This document shows, piece by piece, positions 45,911 to 57,154 of a stretch of 64,000 nt of DNA (position 1 is its first letter; every line of letters starts with the position of its first letter). Origin of the DNA: Codonopsis lanceolata (lineage: Eukaryota > Streptophyta > Magnoliopsida > Asterales > Campanulaceae); NCBI GenBank assembly GCA_013146195.2, contig CM028381.1, positions 100,849,002 to 100,913,001 on the forward strand. Reading direction: 5' to 3'. Both the position numbers and the translations under genes were made by a program. The notes beneath the pieces are model-generated. The model was not told where the DNA came from. It worked only from the letters and a program-made list of their open reading frames with translations, and made no database searches.

Positions 45911-45918
45911 TATGACCA

Positions 45919-46985
45919 TATATAGATAACGTTGGTTACCAAAAATAGTTTATTATTATTATTATTTCTCCTATTTCAGGCAATTTATTATTTTATTTTG
46001 AAATGTTTTAATTAAAAAATCAACTTTTAAAAATTTAAAAATAAAATATTATTTTAATATTAATAAACTATTAAAAACATAATTAAAAAAAATTACAGAA
46101 ACTATTTACTCGAAATGTAAGAGATGCTGTATTATTTATGTCAACTATCAAATTAAACAGGATAATTATTTAGGCACCGTTGGAGTAACTAGCCCTACCC
46201 AATTCAAACGCGGTGAGAGGTGCCCGGTAGATTTTCCCACGTATAGGCACTCGCCTGAAAAGCGAGTATAGATCTGACCGTAGACATACATAATACATTA
46301 TACACACAACGTGGGATAACAAGAAAATGGCTGAAAAGTGAAAAGGGCGCTTCAATGGGATTTGCCGCCTTTGGTTTGACTCGGCTTTTTCTTTACTCAG
46401 AGTCAGAGCGCAGCATTTTACTCGGCTGCCGGCACGAGACTAGCCGGTTTCTCTAGGGAACTTCAACTCTTTTTTTTAATATCCTGCTCCCAGTCCCCAC
46501 CACACAGTTCACAGTTCACAGTTGTAGTAGAAATTATTACTTCTACTCTTCTCACCACGTAATGACGTAATTAATAGATTCTCTTTTGTCCAACCCTTCA
46601 GCTACGTTTACATCCCTTTCACCCTACTTTCCGACCACTATTTATCCAACATTATTCGCCGCTTGCCCACCACAGACACTATTTTCGTTTTTAATTCAAC
46701 AATTAAATTTGTAATCCTTAAAATAAAATACATTAGTTTTTTTCGTATGTTAAACTCACGTCAACTAAATCATATATAAACAAAATAAGAAGAATCAGTT
46801 TATTAACAATTATACATAAATATATCACTAATCATCATAGATTCTAAAAAATTTCCTTATACATAACATTTGTTGTCTTATTAGTTGATTTTTCATCTTC
46901 ACCGCATATCAATATCTTCAAACTAAAAATAATTTGTTACTCTAGAAATTACGACATATAACTGTCCATAGCTAAATAGTAAATA
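45919..46985. other. Intergenic stretch, no gene recognised
   Basis: AT-rich at first, then a higher-GC block at 46190-46660 with GAGGTGCCCGGTAG and GAGTCAGAGCGCAG that looks promoter-like but has no frame I recognise. No RNA gene seen. Confidence 0.4.
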
Positions 46986-48010
46986 CTAGTTTTTTTTCTT
47001 CAAAAAAAGACATACGTGCAATTATTGGCTTTGGCACTTATTAATTATCATTGCATATGATACCAGTAATGTAATTTGTATTCTCTGGAACTTGAAAGAC
47101 AGTCTTACATTTGATAGATTAATGACAATATTAAGATAAAAACAATTTCTCCAACATTGTTTCCTTTCAAAAAATTTGTTTCAACAATGTGATCCATAAG
47201 ATTTATGATAATTAGTCTTGTTCTATTGCACAACTCTGCAGCATGGTTAATGTTTCTCAATAGCATTACTCGAACACTAATTTTAAGTGGCAATTCATGA
47301 CCTGACAACCCCGAACACTTTATACTATTCAAAAACTCTGTATAATAATGTTTTCGAAAAAACTTACATTTTTTATGTCCTGCAAATAGAATTTGAACTC
47401 AAATAAGTTCTTCCTTTTCAATGATTACTTTTATTAAATTATATTTGTATTCTATGAATAAAGAAATTTCTGAAAAGAAAATAAGTTAAAATCAAAATAA
47501 TGAAATTATTTTTACCGTTAACTATTATTTTTGGTTTGTAAATTATTTTGATTTTAATAACTTCCATTATATATATTTTTGTTTTATTGACTTCGTAACT
47601 ATTATTTTTGTTTTATTTTTAAGAATTAGTTTTACGAAAAAAATTTGTTCCGTAATTTTTTAATACTATTTTGGCCTCATTTTAAATTGTTTTGCTTTAT
47701 TGACTCTGTAACTATTATTTTTGTTCGATCAAATATTTTTATTTTATTAACGTATTTTTGTTTTACTAGCCTCTTATATTTTTGTTTTAGTTACTATTTT
47801 TTATGTCTAAAGAGAAAAATGTTTAAACATAATTAAAAGAGAGGAGATGGTGGTGATAAGAGAAATAATAGGGAGGAGACGGGAGAGAGAAAGGGAAATA
47901 CAAACAGCGAAGATAGGAGAGAAAAAAGTGAAATGGTAACTCAAAAGTCAATAATTTAAAAGTGATATTTTGGAGGGAGAAATCTACCCTTGCCATTATA
48001 TATATAGAGA
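46986..48010 (-). mobile_element. Possible Helitron remnant
   Basis: On - the right end reads A|TCTCTATATATATAATGG (48010), like a Helitron 5' end, and the left end has CTAG followed by host T (46986-46989). The expected strong hairpin before CTAG is not convincing. AT-rich, non-coding. It abuts the LTR retrotransposon that starts at 48019. Confidence 0.3.
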
Positions 48011-48018
48011 TATCATGA

Positions 48019-48718
48019 TGTGTCATGCTTAAATCCGATCACGAACAAAGCACGAGCGACCACCACGTGCTAGTCACGAGCTCAATTAACGTGGGACCTA
48101 CCAGTCTAGCGGGCAGAGCTAGCAAGGTACCCGAATAGATGACATGTTATATCCTGTCTAAAACCTGGTTGAGCATCGGTCTTGTCTTCCTGACCAGGGG
48201 GCCATGCTCGGGAATCACACTTATCATCAGACTTGCATCATATAGTTGGACAAAGCCATGCTCGTCCGAGCAAGCACCGAGCAGGGAATCTTAAAGACTT
48301 GCTCTCCAATACGGGTCAAAGATTTCCTTACCCGAGCAGAACACTTGTTTTATATGCTCCGACATTCTCGCGGCCAGTCGCCTATCACGCTTATAATTTG
48401 AGAATTTTCTCTTAAACCTATTAGATAATTAAATAAATGAATCCTAGATGGATTCTATGACATTGTAGGCCTATAAATACCCATCCATAAACCCTAAACA
48501 AGGTACACACACTTTCTTAAGCCTAAAATCTCCATCAAATTCCCTTTTGACTCGCACGATACTTACTCTCATGCCCGAGTGGTTTCACGAGGCCAAGCCT
48601 TACACTCTAACTAAGGTGTTTTCGTGTTCTTAGACAGGTTCAAGGAAGTAGACCAATCCAAATAATCAAGCCCAGATATCCCACGCATCAAACGGATGAC
48701 CCAAGCTAGATTTTTGCA
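48019..48718 (+). mobile_element. 5' LTR of gypsy element C
   Basis: 700 bp, TG...CA, aligning end to end with 56325-57023. TATA box CTATAAATAC at 48471-48480. The two LTRs agree at roughly 85% of positions by eye over their first 200 bp, so the insertion is old. A third copy of this LTR is at 63278-63980 on -. Confidence 0.92.
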
Positions 48719-48727
48719 ATATTAGTT

Positions 48728-48745
48728 TGGTTCCGTTGCCGGGAA
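48728..48745 (+). promoter_or_regulatory. tRNA primer-binding site of element C
   Basis: TGGTTCCGTTGCCGGGAA lies 9 bases after the LTR end; it matches the complement of tRNA-Asp 3' end with a few substitutions and is nearly identical to the site of element B. Confidence 0.7.
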
Positions 48746-48811
48746 ACTGAAGCTCTTAACGCTTTTTGTACAAGTTTTTCCGGTTGTTTTCACTAACAAA
48801 CATCTCAACAA

Positions 48812-50911
48812 ATGACCGGTAACGGTAGCAAACATCGTACCACTGCTAGCAACCACCCGGCTGGGCACCAGCCACTACCCACTGCACTCGGTGATTTGCC
48901 ACCGAAGGCACCCCAACAAGGGATGAAGATGGGGAATTATAGAATGGCTGCTTGGCGAGCAACTCATGGGAAGGACATTCCATATGTTGAAGAGCAGTCT
49001 TCCCATTACGCTAGTCAGAACCAAGCCAGCTAATGGGATGCTCGCGAAGTGATCAACGAGGAACAAGCTCGTGCCCGTGATTTGAAAAATCCGCTCAATC
49101 GGTTGCGTGAAAATGGTCAAGGTAGCCCGACATCCCCACCCAAACTAACAGCTGAACAACAAGTCGCTGCCATGCAAATTTAAGCAGACTACTATAACAA
49201 GATGTATGCGCTCAATCAACAGCTGCTCGTTTTGGGCCAGACCCCGGTGCCAGTTGTGGAATTCGTACTACCGGCTCCTAATAATTTTGTGATTGTTGAT
49301 GGTGGCCAGGCCCCACAACAGTTGTTTGCTCTGAGCAAACGACTTCCATCAATCGTTCAAATTCCATCAGATTGAGAGGCCCGCGAGTAAAGGGTAGATG
49401 ATCAGGCAGAAAGCTGGAATAGCCGCCAGAATCCGCCCATCGTCATCATCATCGCGAATAGGAGCGCCATGCCCGCGCAGAGGGGCATGATCATCACAAA
49501 AATTATGAATATGTTGAGACAGAGGAGCAACGACCAAGGCACAGAGCTCGAGCCGACCAAAAGGTTAAAGTCTACTATGATCCAACTTATTATCCCGCAT
49601 CGGTCAGATATTCTGCTGATGCATCTCGCTCAGCAAGAGACACGAGGCCATTGAAGTCGGGAAGAGGGTAAAGTCAACGGTCAGAGGATGTTCACTCAAA
49701 GGGATCATCCCGCACTACTTCTTCCAGGCTCATGATAGGTGTCGAGAAGCAGCTGGCCGACAAAATGGAGGCCATGAAAAAGGAAATGGCCAAGAAAATG
49801 GCCGAGTTAGCCATGGCCAAGCCCGATTTTGAAATCACAAAGTCGCTAGAAGGCAGCCCCTTCTCCCCGCAGATCGAGAACACGTCACCCGCGCTAGGAA
49901 TAACCTTCCCTTAGTTCGAAAAATACTTCAGGAATATGCAGGCAAACGATTGACTCAGGTCATTCGAGGCACAAGTCCGGATGGTCACAGACAATGAAGG
50001 CCTTAAAATGAGAGCTTTTGAGGGCGCTCTCCAAAGCAAGGCACAATTGTGGTTGTGGAGTGTTCCACGTGGATCAATTGGAAGTTGGGAGGAACTTAGA
50101 AAGAACTTCCTCAACGAGTTCGACACAGCTGGGCATACACCCAAAAACAGTTTGATCTTGGCAAAATCAAGCAAGGAGATCATGAGTCCTACACCAGCTA
50201 CCTTAAGCGGTTTAAAGAAACGCTCGAGCAAGTTACAGCAACGAGCGACCCGAAGATTACGTTTAATTATCTGAATAACATGAGGTCGGGACCGTTAAAG
50301 ACAATGCTGATCATGAATCCCGCTGCGTCAAAGGCAGAAATGTTAGCCAGTTCCCACTTGTTCTGCTCCACAGAATCCCCCAAAGATGATCACAACTCAC
50401 AAGTCTAAGGGCAAAGATAAAAATCAGGATAACTCGGACATGCCAACTATCCAGAACTCGGAGGGCGACCGACGCAGAGACATAAACAAGACTTCTACAC
50501 CTGGGAAAAGATTTAGACAGCCACAGTTCACCTCGCTGAACACCCCCTGGGAAGAAATAATGCACCAAATTGGTGATGCCCTGCCAGATGCACCTCCACT
50601 CGATCTGGCGTATGCTCATACCCATGATAATTCTAAGTTCAGTGATTATCACAACGACACTGGGCATGAGATAGAGCACTGCAATGTGTTGAAGTGAGAG
50701 ATCCAGAACCTGATCAACGCGGGCAAACTTGATCGCTTCAAAAAGGACCAAGGAGCGGGCAACAACGCTGGAGATAATCAGCACGCACAGCCCAATAGAA
50801 GAAGAAAAGGCTGGGCCCCTCAGATTAAAGTGGTTGTAAATGTTATCATGAAGGAAATGTCGAGCAACACTCAACTCGGCAGACGCATCTACTCGTTGAC
50901 AAACTCAGTCA
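48812..50911 (+). pseudogene. gag of gypsy element C, broken
   Basis: The frame begins MTGNGSKHRTTASNHPAGHQ and is interrupted by several stops. A lysine-rich helical stretch (KQLADKMEAMKKEMAKKMAE, ~49746-49805) precedes the Retrotrans_gag core: LRSFEAQV, AFEGALQSKAQLWLWSVPRG (50008-50070), SWEELRKNFLNEFDTAGHTP, then N-N-M-R-S-G-P-L-K-T and MNPAASKAEMLA after a frameshift. The order and motifs match gag of Tat-lineage elements. It packages element RNA in intact relatives; here it cannot be made full length. Confidence 0.85.
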
Positions 50912-51420
50912 ATGCACCTGCAACCCAGCGAACATAGGAGTAGAAACACCCCACTTGCCTCCGAACAGCCGCTGGTGGTCTCTACCTTCGTCAACAACTG
51001 GAAAGTCCACAAGGTGTTGGTCGACACAGGAGCATGCAGGGACATAATGTGTTATTCCTGCTTCAAGGGTCTGGAATTGGCAGATGCCCACTTGCAGCCT
51101 TACTCGGGCAAACTGGAAGACTTCACCAACCACCAAGTAGGGGTAAAAGAGACTATTCATCTAGAAGTCTTCATCGGGGATGGAGCTCAAACCTAAGAAG
51201 AAAATATCGCTTTCCTGGTGATAGACCTCAAGTCCCCCTACAACTGCATCTTGGGCACTCTGACCATGGCTAAATTCGAGATGGTCGCCCCTATCCCACA
51301 CAAGAAAGCTAAATTTTACACGGACAGCAGGGTAGGAGTGCTTAACAGTAAGCCGCAGATAATATGAGAGTATGTTTGTAACACTCAAAAAAAGAAGCAG
51401 AAGCTCATCATCTCATCCCC
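50912..51420 (+). pseudogene. Aspartic protease of gypsy element C
   Basis: Frame 50912-51196 contains HKVLVDTGACRDIMCYSCFK with the D-T-G active site intact, then GLELADAHLQPY and FTNHQVGVKETIHLEVF. After one stop, the same frame continues with FLVIDLKSPYNCILGTLTM, the conserved protease end. Best-conserved part of the sense coding region. Confidence 0.85.
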
Positions 51421-52080
51421 CTGAGCAAGAAATCAAAGTCTCCGAAAAAAGAGACATCTTGCAACACTACTACGGGCCCAGTCGCCATCGACCTCATTGA
51501 GCTCAGAGAATCATCGGGATCAGCAGATCTTATGGACAACGAACCCAGAGTTCCAAGCACAGGATGAGCTTGAGAATGTCATCATCAACCCGACCTATCC
51601 CAATAAGAAAATCAGAATCAGGAAGGCCATGGCTGACGAAGTGCATGCAGATCTGGTCGCTTAACTAAAGAATAGTCTGGTTATTTTTGCATGGATTGTG
51701 GAAGATATGCAAGGAGTCAACGAGGATGTTACCCGCCATGTGGACCCATATTTCTGTCCCATGCACACTTAAAGATTGTCAACTACAAGCAGCGAGTAAA
51801 AGCTCACCACGACAAAAGAGTTCGAGGAAGAGCATTCATGGTCGGCGACTTGGTACTCAGAAAAATCGAGGTCACCGATCATCGAGCAGAAATTGGAAAG
51901 CTCTCACCTAACTGGGAAAGACCCTTTCAAGTTATTAGAATAAAGAGATAGGGCACCTACACCTTGCGGACACAGGAAGGCAAGGACTTAAAACATCCTT
52001 GCCACGCAGACCATCTAAAAATTATTATTATTGAGCAAGTTCTCAATGCACAAACGGGCAAAGACTCTCAGCCCTGTTGA
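51421..52080 (+). pseudogene. Remnant of pol: RT N-terminus joined to integrase C-terminus
   Basis: Up to about 51755 the reading frames show the sequence that precedes RT in this lineage (NKKIRIRKAMADEVHADLVA-like, F-A-W, and V-N-E-D-V-T-R-H). Within about 30 bp it switches to KIVNYKQRVKAHHDKRVRGR, FMVGDLVLRKIEV and GKLSPNWERPFQVIRI (51774-51945), the C-terminal end of the integrase, then H-P-C-H-A-D-H-L-K. The RT catalytic core, RNase H and the integrase catalytic core are absent. The direct join indicates an internal deletion of several kilobases relative to an intact element. Confidence 0.85.
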
Positions 52081-52920
52081 GGGTCATTATCATTGTATCA
52101 ATAAAAAGACAAGTTCTTTTATTTACAGTTGTCAATATAATTATTTATTTATCATATACAAATTACATTCGGATTGCTTGGTAAGATCTGCTCGCAAGCC
52201 GAGTAGATAGGGCCATGCCCGGCCAATTATCCACTATACCCAAGTATTAGTGGACAAATCTTGTCCTCTAAGCAAGCAAGATAGGGCCCTTCCCGATCCA
52301 CTTACTTGGAAGCCCGTAAGTCGTTAGGGGCCATGCCCACAAGATAGCGGCTAACTACCTCGGGTTCCTACAGTGACCGAGAAACACTGTTAGTCGTTTA
52401 TCTCTACACCCAGGTGATATACTAGCAACAGCTTTGGCGTACAAATGACAAACAGGGCCAAGCCCGGTTAGCTGGTCGCCGCTCAGAGTTAGGCCATGCC
52501 CTCTAAGCAGTCATCAGGATGCTCGCCAAAGGCGATAGGGGCCATGCTCGCTCAAAGTCTTGGCCAGAACCAAACATTTATCCCGGGAAAGAACGCTTCC
52601 CCGGGTACTCAAACTTAAAATAATATGTTTGCTAAATTAGCCTTATTATTTCTAAGATATCATCTGCACAAGTTTGCATGCTCGATTAGTATTGTTCGTA
52701 TTATACTTGTTATGCTCGTTGAAACAACTCATACACATGCATGTCAGTACTAATCAAATGCAGGAAACATGCAAGTGAAAGAACATCAAACGAACAGAAC
52801 AAAATTTCCATTAAAAAGTTGGAAGAATTACAACGAGAAAGCAAAAATACTAGCGCATAGGCCGGACCGAAAAATATACAATTTAGGCTTGGCACGGAGG
52901 AGGCGGAAGACTCGCTGAAG
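52081..52920 (+). repeat. Non-coding block with repeated GGGCCATGCCCG-like motif
   Basis: Between pol remnant and the antisense gene. Motif variants lie at about 52210, 52284, 52328, 52455, 52491 and 52539, roughly every 40-120 bp, mostly after GATAGG or GTTAGG. The same motif recurs in the LTRs and inside the antisense gene. Confidence 0.7.
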
Positions 52921-52936
52921 ACGCCTTGTACTGCTG

Positions 52937-55572
52937 CTAGTATTGGGCATTCAGTTCTTTACGGGCAGCCTCGTCCGTAGCTTCTTTAGCCTCGGCATCC
53001 GTAAATAACTGCTCGTACGTCATGTCGGCCTTATCTTGTTTCCACAAAGCTTCGACCAACGAGCAGACATTAACGTCCATAGGCGTCGGGGGAACCCAAG
53101 GATCCCGCTTAGGGGCCTCATCGTCACGGAAAAGGGAGGCTAGCTCATCATCGGTGTAGGGGACCAAGTGGTGAAATAATCGAGCAGTCTCATCAAAAGG
53201 GTTAAGCACGGCCCACTCGGCCATGGTCTCCATGCTCACCCTGCTGTGACCGGCGAGCATCTGAAGAATATGATTGGTACCGTGAGCATATTATGGAAGA
53301 ATGACTTCGTCCACCATAGCTTCACATTCCTTGGAGCTCTTGAAGTCCTGCACCGCCGTCTCCTTGGATTCTATAAGCTTCTTCAGGAGCTCGGCCACAA
53401 TTGCTCCGTCCTTGACAGCCTGCATTTTTAGAGCATCTCGTTCTTTTTGCAGTTGTGACCGTTGCAGTGACAACGCCTCCATCGAAATCTGCTCTTTCTT
53501 GAGTTGCTCTATGAGCACAATCTTCTCGGAGGCCAGCGCCCCATTCTTAGCCAACAACTCAAGGTTCTGTGCTAGCAGATCTGCCTTCTACTTCTTGGCT
53601 GCGACCTCCTGCTCTTTCAGCTGATCGGCCAAAGCAAAAACTTGATCAAACTTATTCTTCAGCAAAGCCTCCTGATCAGTATTATCGGACTTCAGCTTTT
53701 GCGAGCCTCTTTCCCCTCACTATATCTATTATAAAGGTTGGTGCAAGTAGAGGCAATCTACAAGCAAACATAAAACACAGTCAGGGTAAAGGCGAGCAAA
53801 GAACAACAGTCACGACAAAAATAAAACTATGCCGCCAGTTTACACCGCTCAAGCAAAGTCCGACGTGCCCAAGCATCACATGACCGGAAGTATCCCTGTC
53901 ATGCAAGACATCATCATGTAGAGACCGTTTGATGATACCTTTGCCCACTAGGCCAAGGGGACTCCTGCATGCACCTAGATCGATTCCCCCAAGCATGGTG
54001 GAATCACTGTCAATTTCCCAAACAAGGGGCCCGGGCAGCGCTGATGGACGTGGGCATCTCGAGTCAAGACGCTTGCACGACTTGACGTCGTCTTTGGCGG
54101 GTGGAACAGTGGTAGAAGTGGGCTCAGAGCCCGTGTCGTGGTGGCGTACGGGTCGATCAGAGCGGGGAGGAGAGTACCTCTTCTTTTTACCCGCTGCCTT
54201 AGCGGCTTTGGCAACGGCGACCTCAACGGCTTTAGCAGCAGCATCCTTTGTGGATTTGGCAGCCTCCAACTCAGCGGCCTCCGTGGAGGCACGAGCAGGA
54301 GGGGTAAGAGCAGCATCTTTCTCGACCGGGCTAGGAGCTTTGCCTGCCACAACAATTTTCTTGGCCAGAAGGCCAAATGGGACCTTGGGCAAGTCCTTAG
54401 GCTCTTTCACCTTCTGATCAGCAACCCACTGGTCAGCCTTTGCCCTTCTCTTATTGATTAGTGCAAGGGACTTCATTCCTAAAACAAAAGCATATGAGGA
54501 TCAATACAAATTATTGGAGCCATCATGATCGAGACAAAGGAAGAATTGTAAAAGCAAGCAAACAACTATCTCTATCTTCAAAAATAAGACGACAGCTCGC
54601 CCCAACGGTGAATAACCTATACTCAGAGCATTATTTTATAAATCTCTGCCCGTGGCAGCCACCCTAGTATGGATGAACAGCTTCCAATCCGTGCATCAGA
54701 AGAGGCTCAACCATGGGGAGATTTGTTTGAAGCACTACAGCTAGGCATAGATTCCGTAGGTTGCAAACCAGCTTATTCCAGTCGAGCAGAAACTCTTGGC
54801 CTACTCGTTTCTCATTTTCCTCGCAGACTCCGAGGGCAGTTTTTAATACCCGTAATCGTGCACCGTCTCCGAAGCTGAAATCCCGCTTGGAAACTTTAGG
54901 GACCTTAACATCATTTCCCAGCGTGGGCTTCAACGACCACCTCACACGGGAATCAATTATTAAAATTATTTTATCCCAGGCTTCAACCTTTCCCGGGACG
55001 TCGCTCGTGATCCTAAAATAGTTTGAGTTGGACTTAACCCCAATCCACCCATTAGTGCTCGGGGCCAAAATAAAGAGTTTTTGGAAAAGATACATGTCCG
55101 ACTCGAGACATAGTAGGCGACAGGCCACGATGTAGGCCATGATTTCCCAGACAGTGTTCAACATTAAATCACAAGGCATAGCCTTGGTCTCGAGCAAAAT
55201 GGTTCCAGTGCTCGCTTCGTCCAATCGCTCGGGGTCATGCCCGCCAATGGCCTCTCTGTCCTCAATGTTTTCCTCTCTAGAATGGCCATGCCCGCTTGAG
55301 GAATCTGCAATCTCAACAATAGGGATGGGAGCATGCCCACTGGTAGCCTCTCAGCCCACGTACTTATCACCATCCTTTACTTCGATATCTAAGAAATGAG
55401 TCTTTTCGCTATTCAATGGATCATTCTGTCTGCCGTAGCTGTAGGTTTCCCTCTCATTGTCCGAGCATTCATCGTGAGACATTTCTACAAAGAAACCGAG
55501 GAAAATAAAGTCAACTTCTGCCCGGATGATCAGCAAGGTACAAAGGAAAAACCCTAAGTCTAGGTACACCAA
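52937..55572 (-). pseudogene. Antisense extra gene of element C (PF04195-type, coiled coil)
   Basis: Runs opposite to gag and pol. Part 1 (55572-54664, one in-frame TGA) begins near MSHDECSDNERE and contains YIVACRLLCLESDMYLFQKL and FILAPSTNGWIGVKSNSNYF, followed by a conserved K-V-P-K-V-S-K-R-D-F segment. These resemble the plant family named putative gypsy-type transposon (Transposase_28). Part 2 (54476-53781) follows an acceptor-like TTTTGTTTTAG, with a lysine/alanine-rich low-complexity region. Part 3 (about 53720-52937) is a coiled coil (VLIEQLKKEQISMEAL, LQKERDALKMQ) ending in an acidic tail. Intron-like gaps separate the parts. Antisense extra ORFs between pol and 3' LTR are known in some Tat-lineage families; function is unknown. 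The TGA suggests decay, but the frames are far longer than gag here. Confidence 0.75.
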
Positions 55573-56324
55573 GGGGCCATGCCCGCCTAGCGAGCAAGAT
55601 CACCTGGTTCATTTTCTCGATCTCTACCTAAGGTCCGGTTCTAATATATGAGCCCTACCCAGAAATGCATGAAGATGGAGAAAAAACCCAGAAACGCAAG
55701 AGACGGAGAACAAAACTAGAAAAGAGCAAGAAAAGACGGGATAGAAAACTTACTGTCAAGTAGTGGTTCAGTTTTCTCCTTCAAATGAACTGTGGTTATT
55801 AAAAAACAGAAGAAGCAGTAAAAACAATCGAAATCGGGACACAAGAACGCTGTAATCTGGGAAGCTTCAAGCAAGACAACAACAACGTGAAAAAAATTCT
55901 CTCTCTAGAATGCTTGAAATCGGTAAAAGAATGAAAGGAAAGAGAGGCATGCTTTATATAGGTAAACATTTCGAGTTTTTGGGGGAGAAAAGGCAGAGCC
56001 AAATGGCTCTAACGTCATCGAAGGACGCACGCATATTTTATGTGATGCTTCGGGACTCACGCCTACATCAACTAGTTCCACTCACTAACGGCCCACACGC
56101 CTGCTTCCTATACTCTATTCAGTATTCTCCAAACGGCAAGCATCCCCAACACACTCCAGCTGTCTGCTCACTAGCATTCCATCATCTTGCTCTCCAGCCA
56201 AGACATAATCAACTTTATAAATACCATAAGTATTGAAGCCCGATACAAGAGCAACAGCACCGAGCATGAGTGCTCCCCGCTCCGAGCATAAATACTCGTC
56301 AGTCAAGGAGCTAGGGGCCACAGA
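55573..56324. other. Antisense-gene leader, non-coding DNA and polypurine tract of element C
   Basis: 55573-55925 would be the leader of the antisense gene. 55966-56290 shows no recognisable coding. The purine-rich AAGGAGCTAGGGG at about 56306-56318 sits just before the 3' LTR and is the likely polypurine tract; a related sequence lies next to the LTR at 63980. Confidence 0.5.
55925..55965 (-). promoter_or_regulatory. Candidate promoter of the antisense gene
   Basis: On - a TATA box (CCTATATAAAGCATGCC, about 55949-55963) lies about 380 bp upstream of the antisense frame, followed by a C/T-rich leader with CTCTCTTTCC and a possible leader intron (donor-like ACAG|TAAG near 55755). Inferred from motifs and position only. 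Confidence 0.45.
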
Positions 56325-57023
56325 TGTTCCCGGCCCAAATCCGATCACAAAGCAAAGCACAAGCGACCACCACGTGCCAGTCATGAGCTCCATTAGCGTG
56401 GGACCTATTAGTCTAGCGGGCAGAGCTAGCAGGGTACCCGAGTATAGGACATGTTATATCCCTTCTAAACATGGTCGAGCACCGACCTTGCCTACCCGAC
56501 TAGGGGGCCATGCCCGGGAATCACATTTATCATCAGACTTGCATCATATAGCCAGGTAGAGACATGATCGCCCGAGCAAACACCGAGCAGGGAATCTCAA
56601 ATAATTGCTCTCCAAGATTGGTCGAAGGTTTCCTTACTCGAGCAGAACACTTGTCTTATCTGCTCTGATATTCTCGCAGCCAGCCGCCTAGCACACATAT
56701 AATTTGGGAGTTTCTTCCTAAACCGATTAGGTAACTACGGAAATGAATCCTATATGGATTCTATGACATTGGGGACATATAAATACCCCTCCATAAACCT
56801 TAAACAAGGTACACACACTTTTTTGAGCCTTGAATCTTTGTCAAATTCTCTTTGACTCACACGATACTTACTCTTACATCGGAGTGGTTTCGCGAGGCCA
56901 AGCATTGCACTCCAACTAAGGTGTTTTCGTGTTCTTAGACAAGTTAAAAAAAGAAGATCAATCTACATAATCATGCCTAGATATCCTACGCATCAAATGA
57001 ACGGGCTAAGCTAGATTTTTACA
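56325..57023 (+). mobile_element. 3' LTR of gypsy element C
   Basis: 699 bp, begins TGTTCCCGG, ends TTTTTACA, aligning with 48019-48718. TATA box ATATAAATACC at about 56776-56786. The bases flanking the two LTRs (CATGA left, ACATC right) do not form a matching 5-bp target duplication. Confidence 0.9.
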
Positions 57024-57154
57024 ACATCGTACTGTAATAGGTTTACTTATAACAGTACCCCACTGAACAGTGTCTAAAGCATTATATAAAAATAAACTAA
57101 ATAATACTTTTACTTGGGAGTGTCTTCTTTAAAAATTTGAATGCTGATATATAA

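Noticed and set aside
53929..54461. A 162-codon + strand frame inside element C (53929-54417), with a shorter + frame beside it
   Set aside because: It is the mirror of the alanine/lysine-rich antisense gene; low-complexity coding often opens the opposite strand. The - strand reading continues into recognisable domains on both sides.
48019..57023. A matching 5-bp target duplication for element C
   Set aside because: Flanks CATGA and ACATC do not match under any LTR boundary I tried, so none is claimed; recombination or mutation may have removed it.
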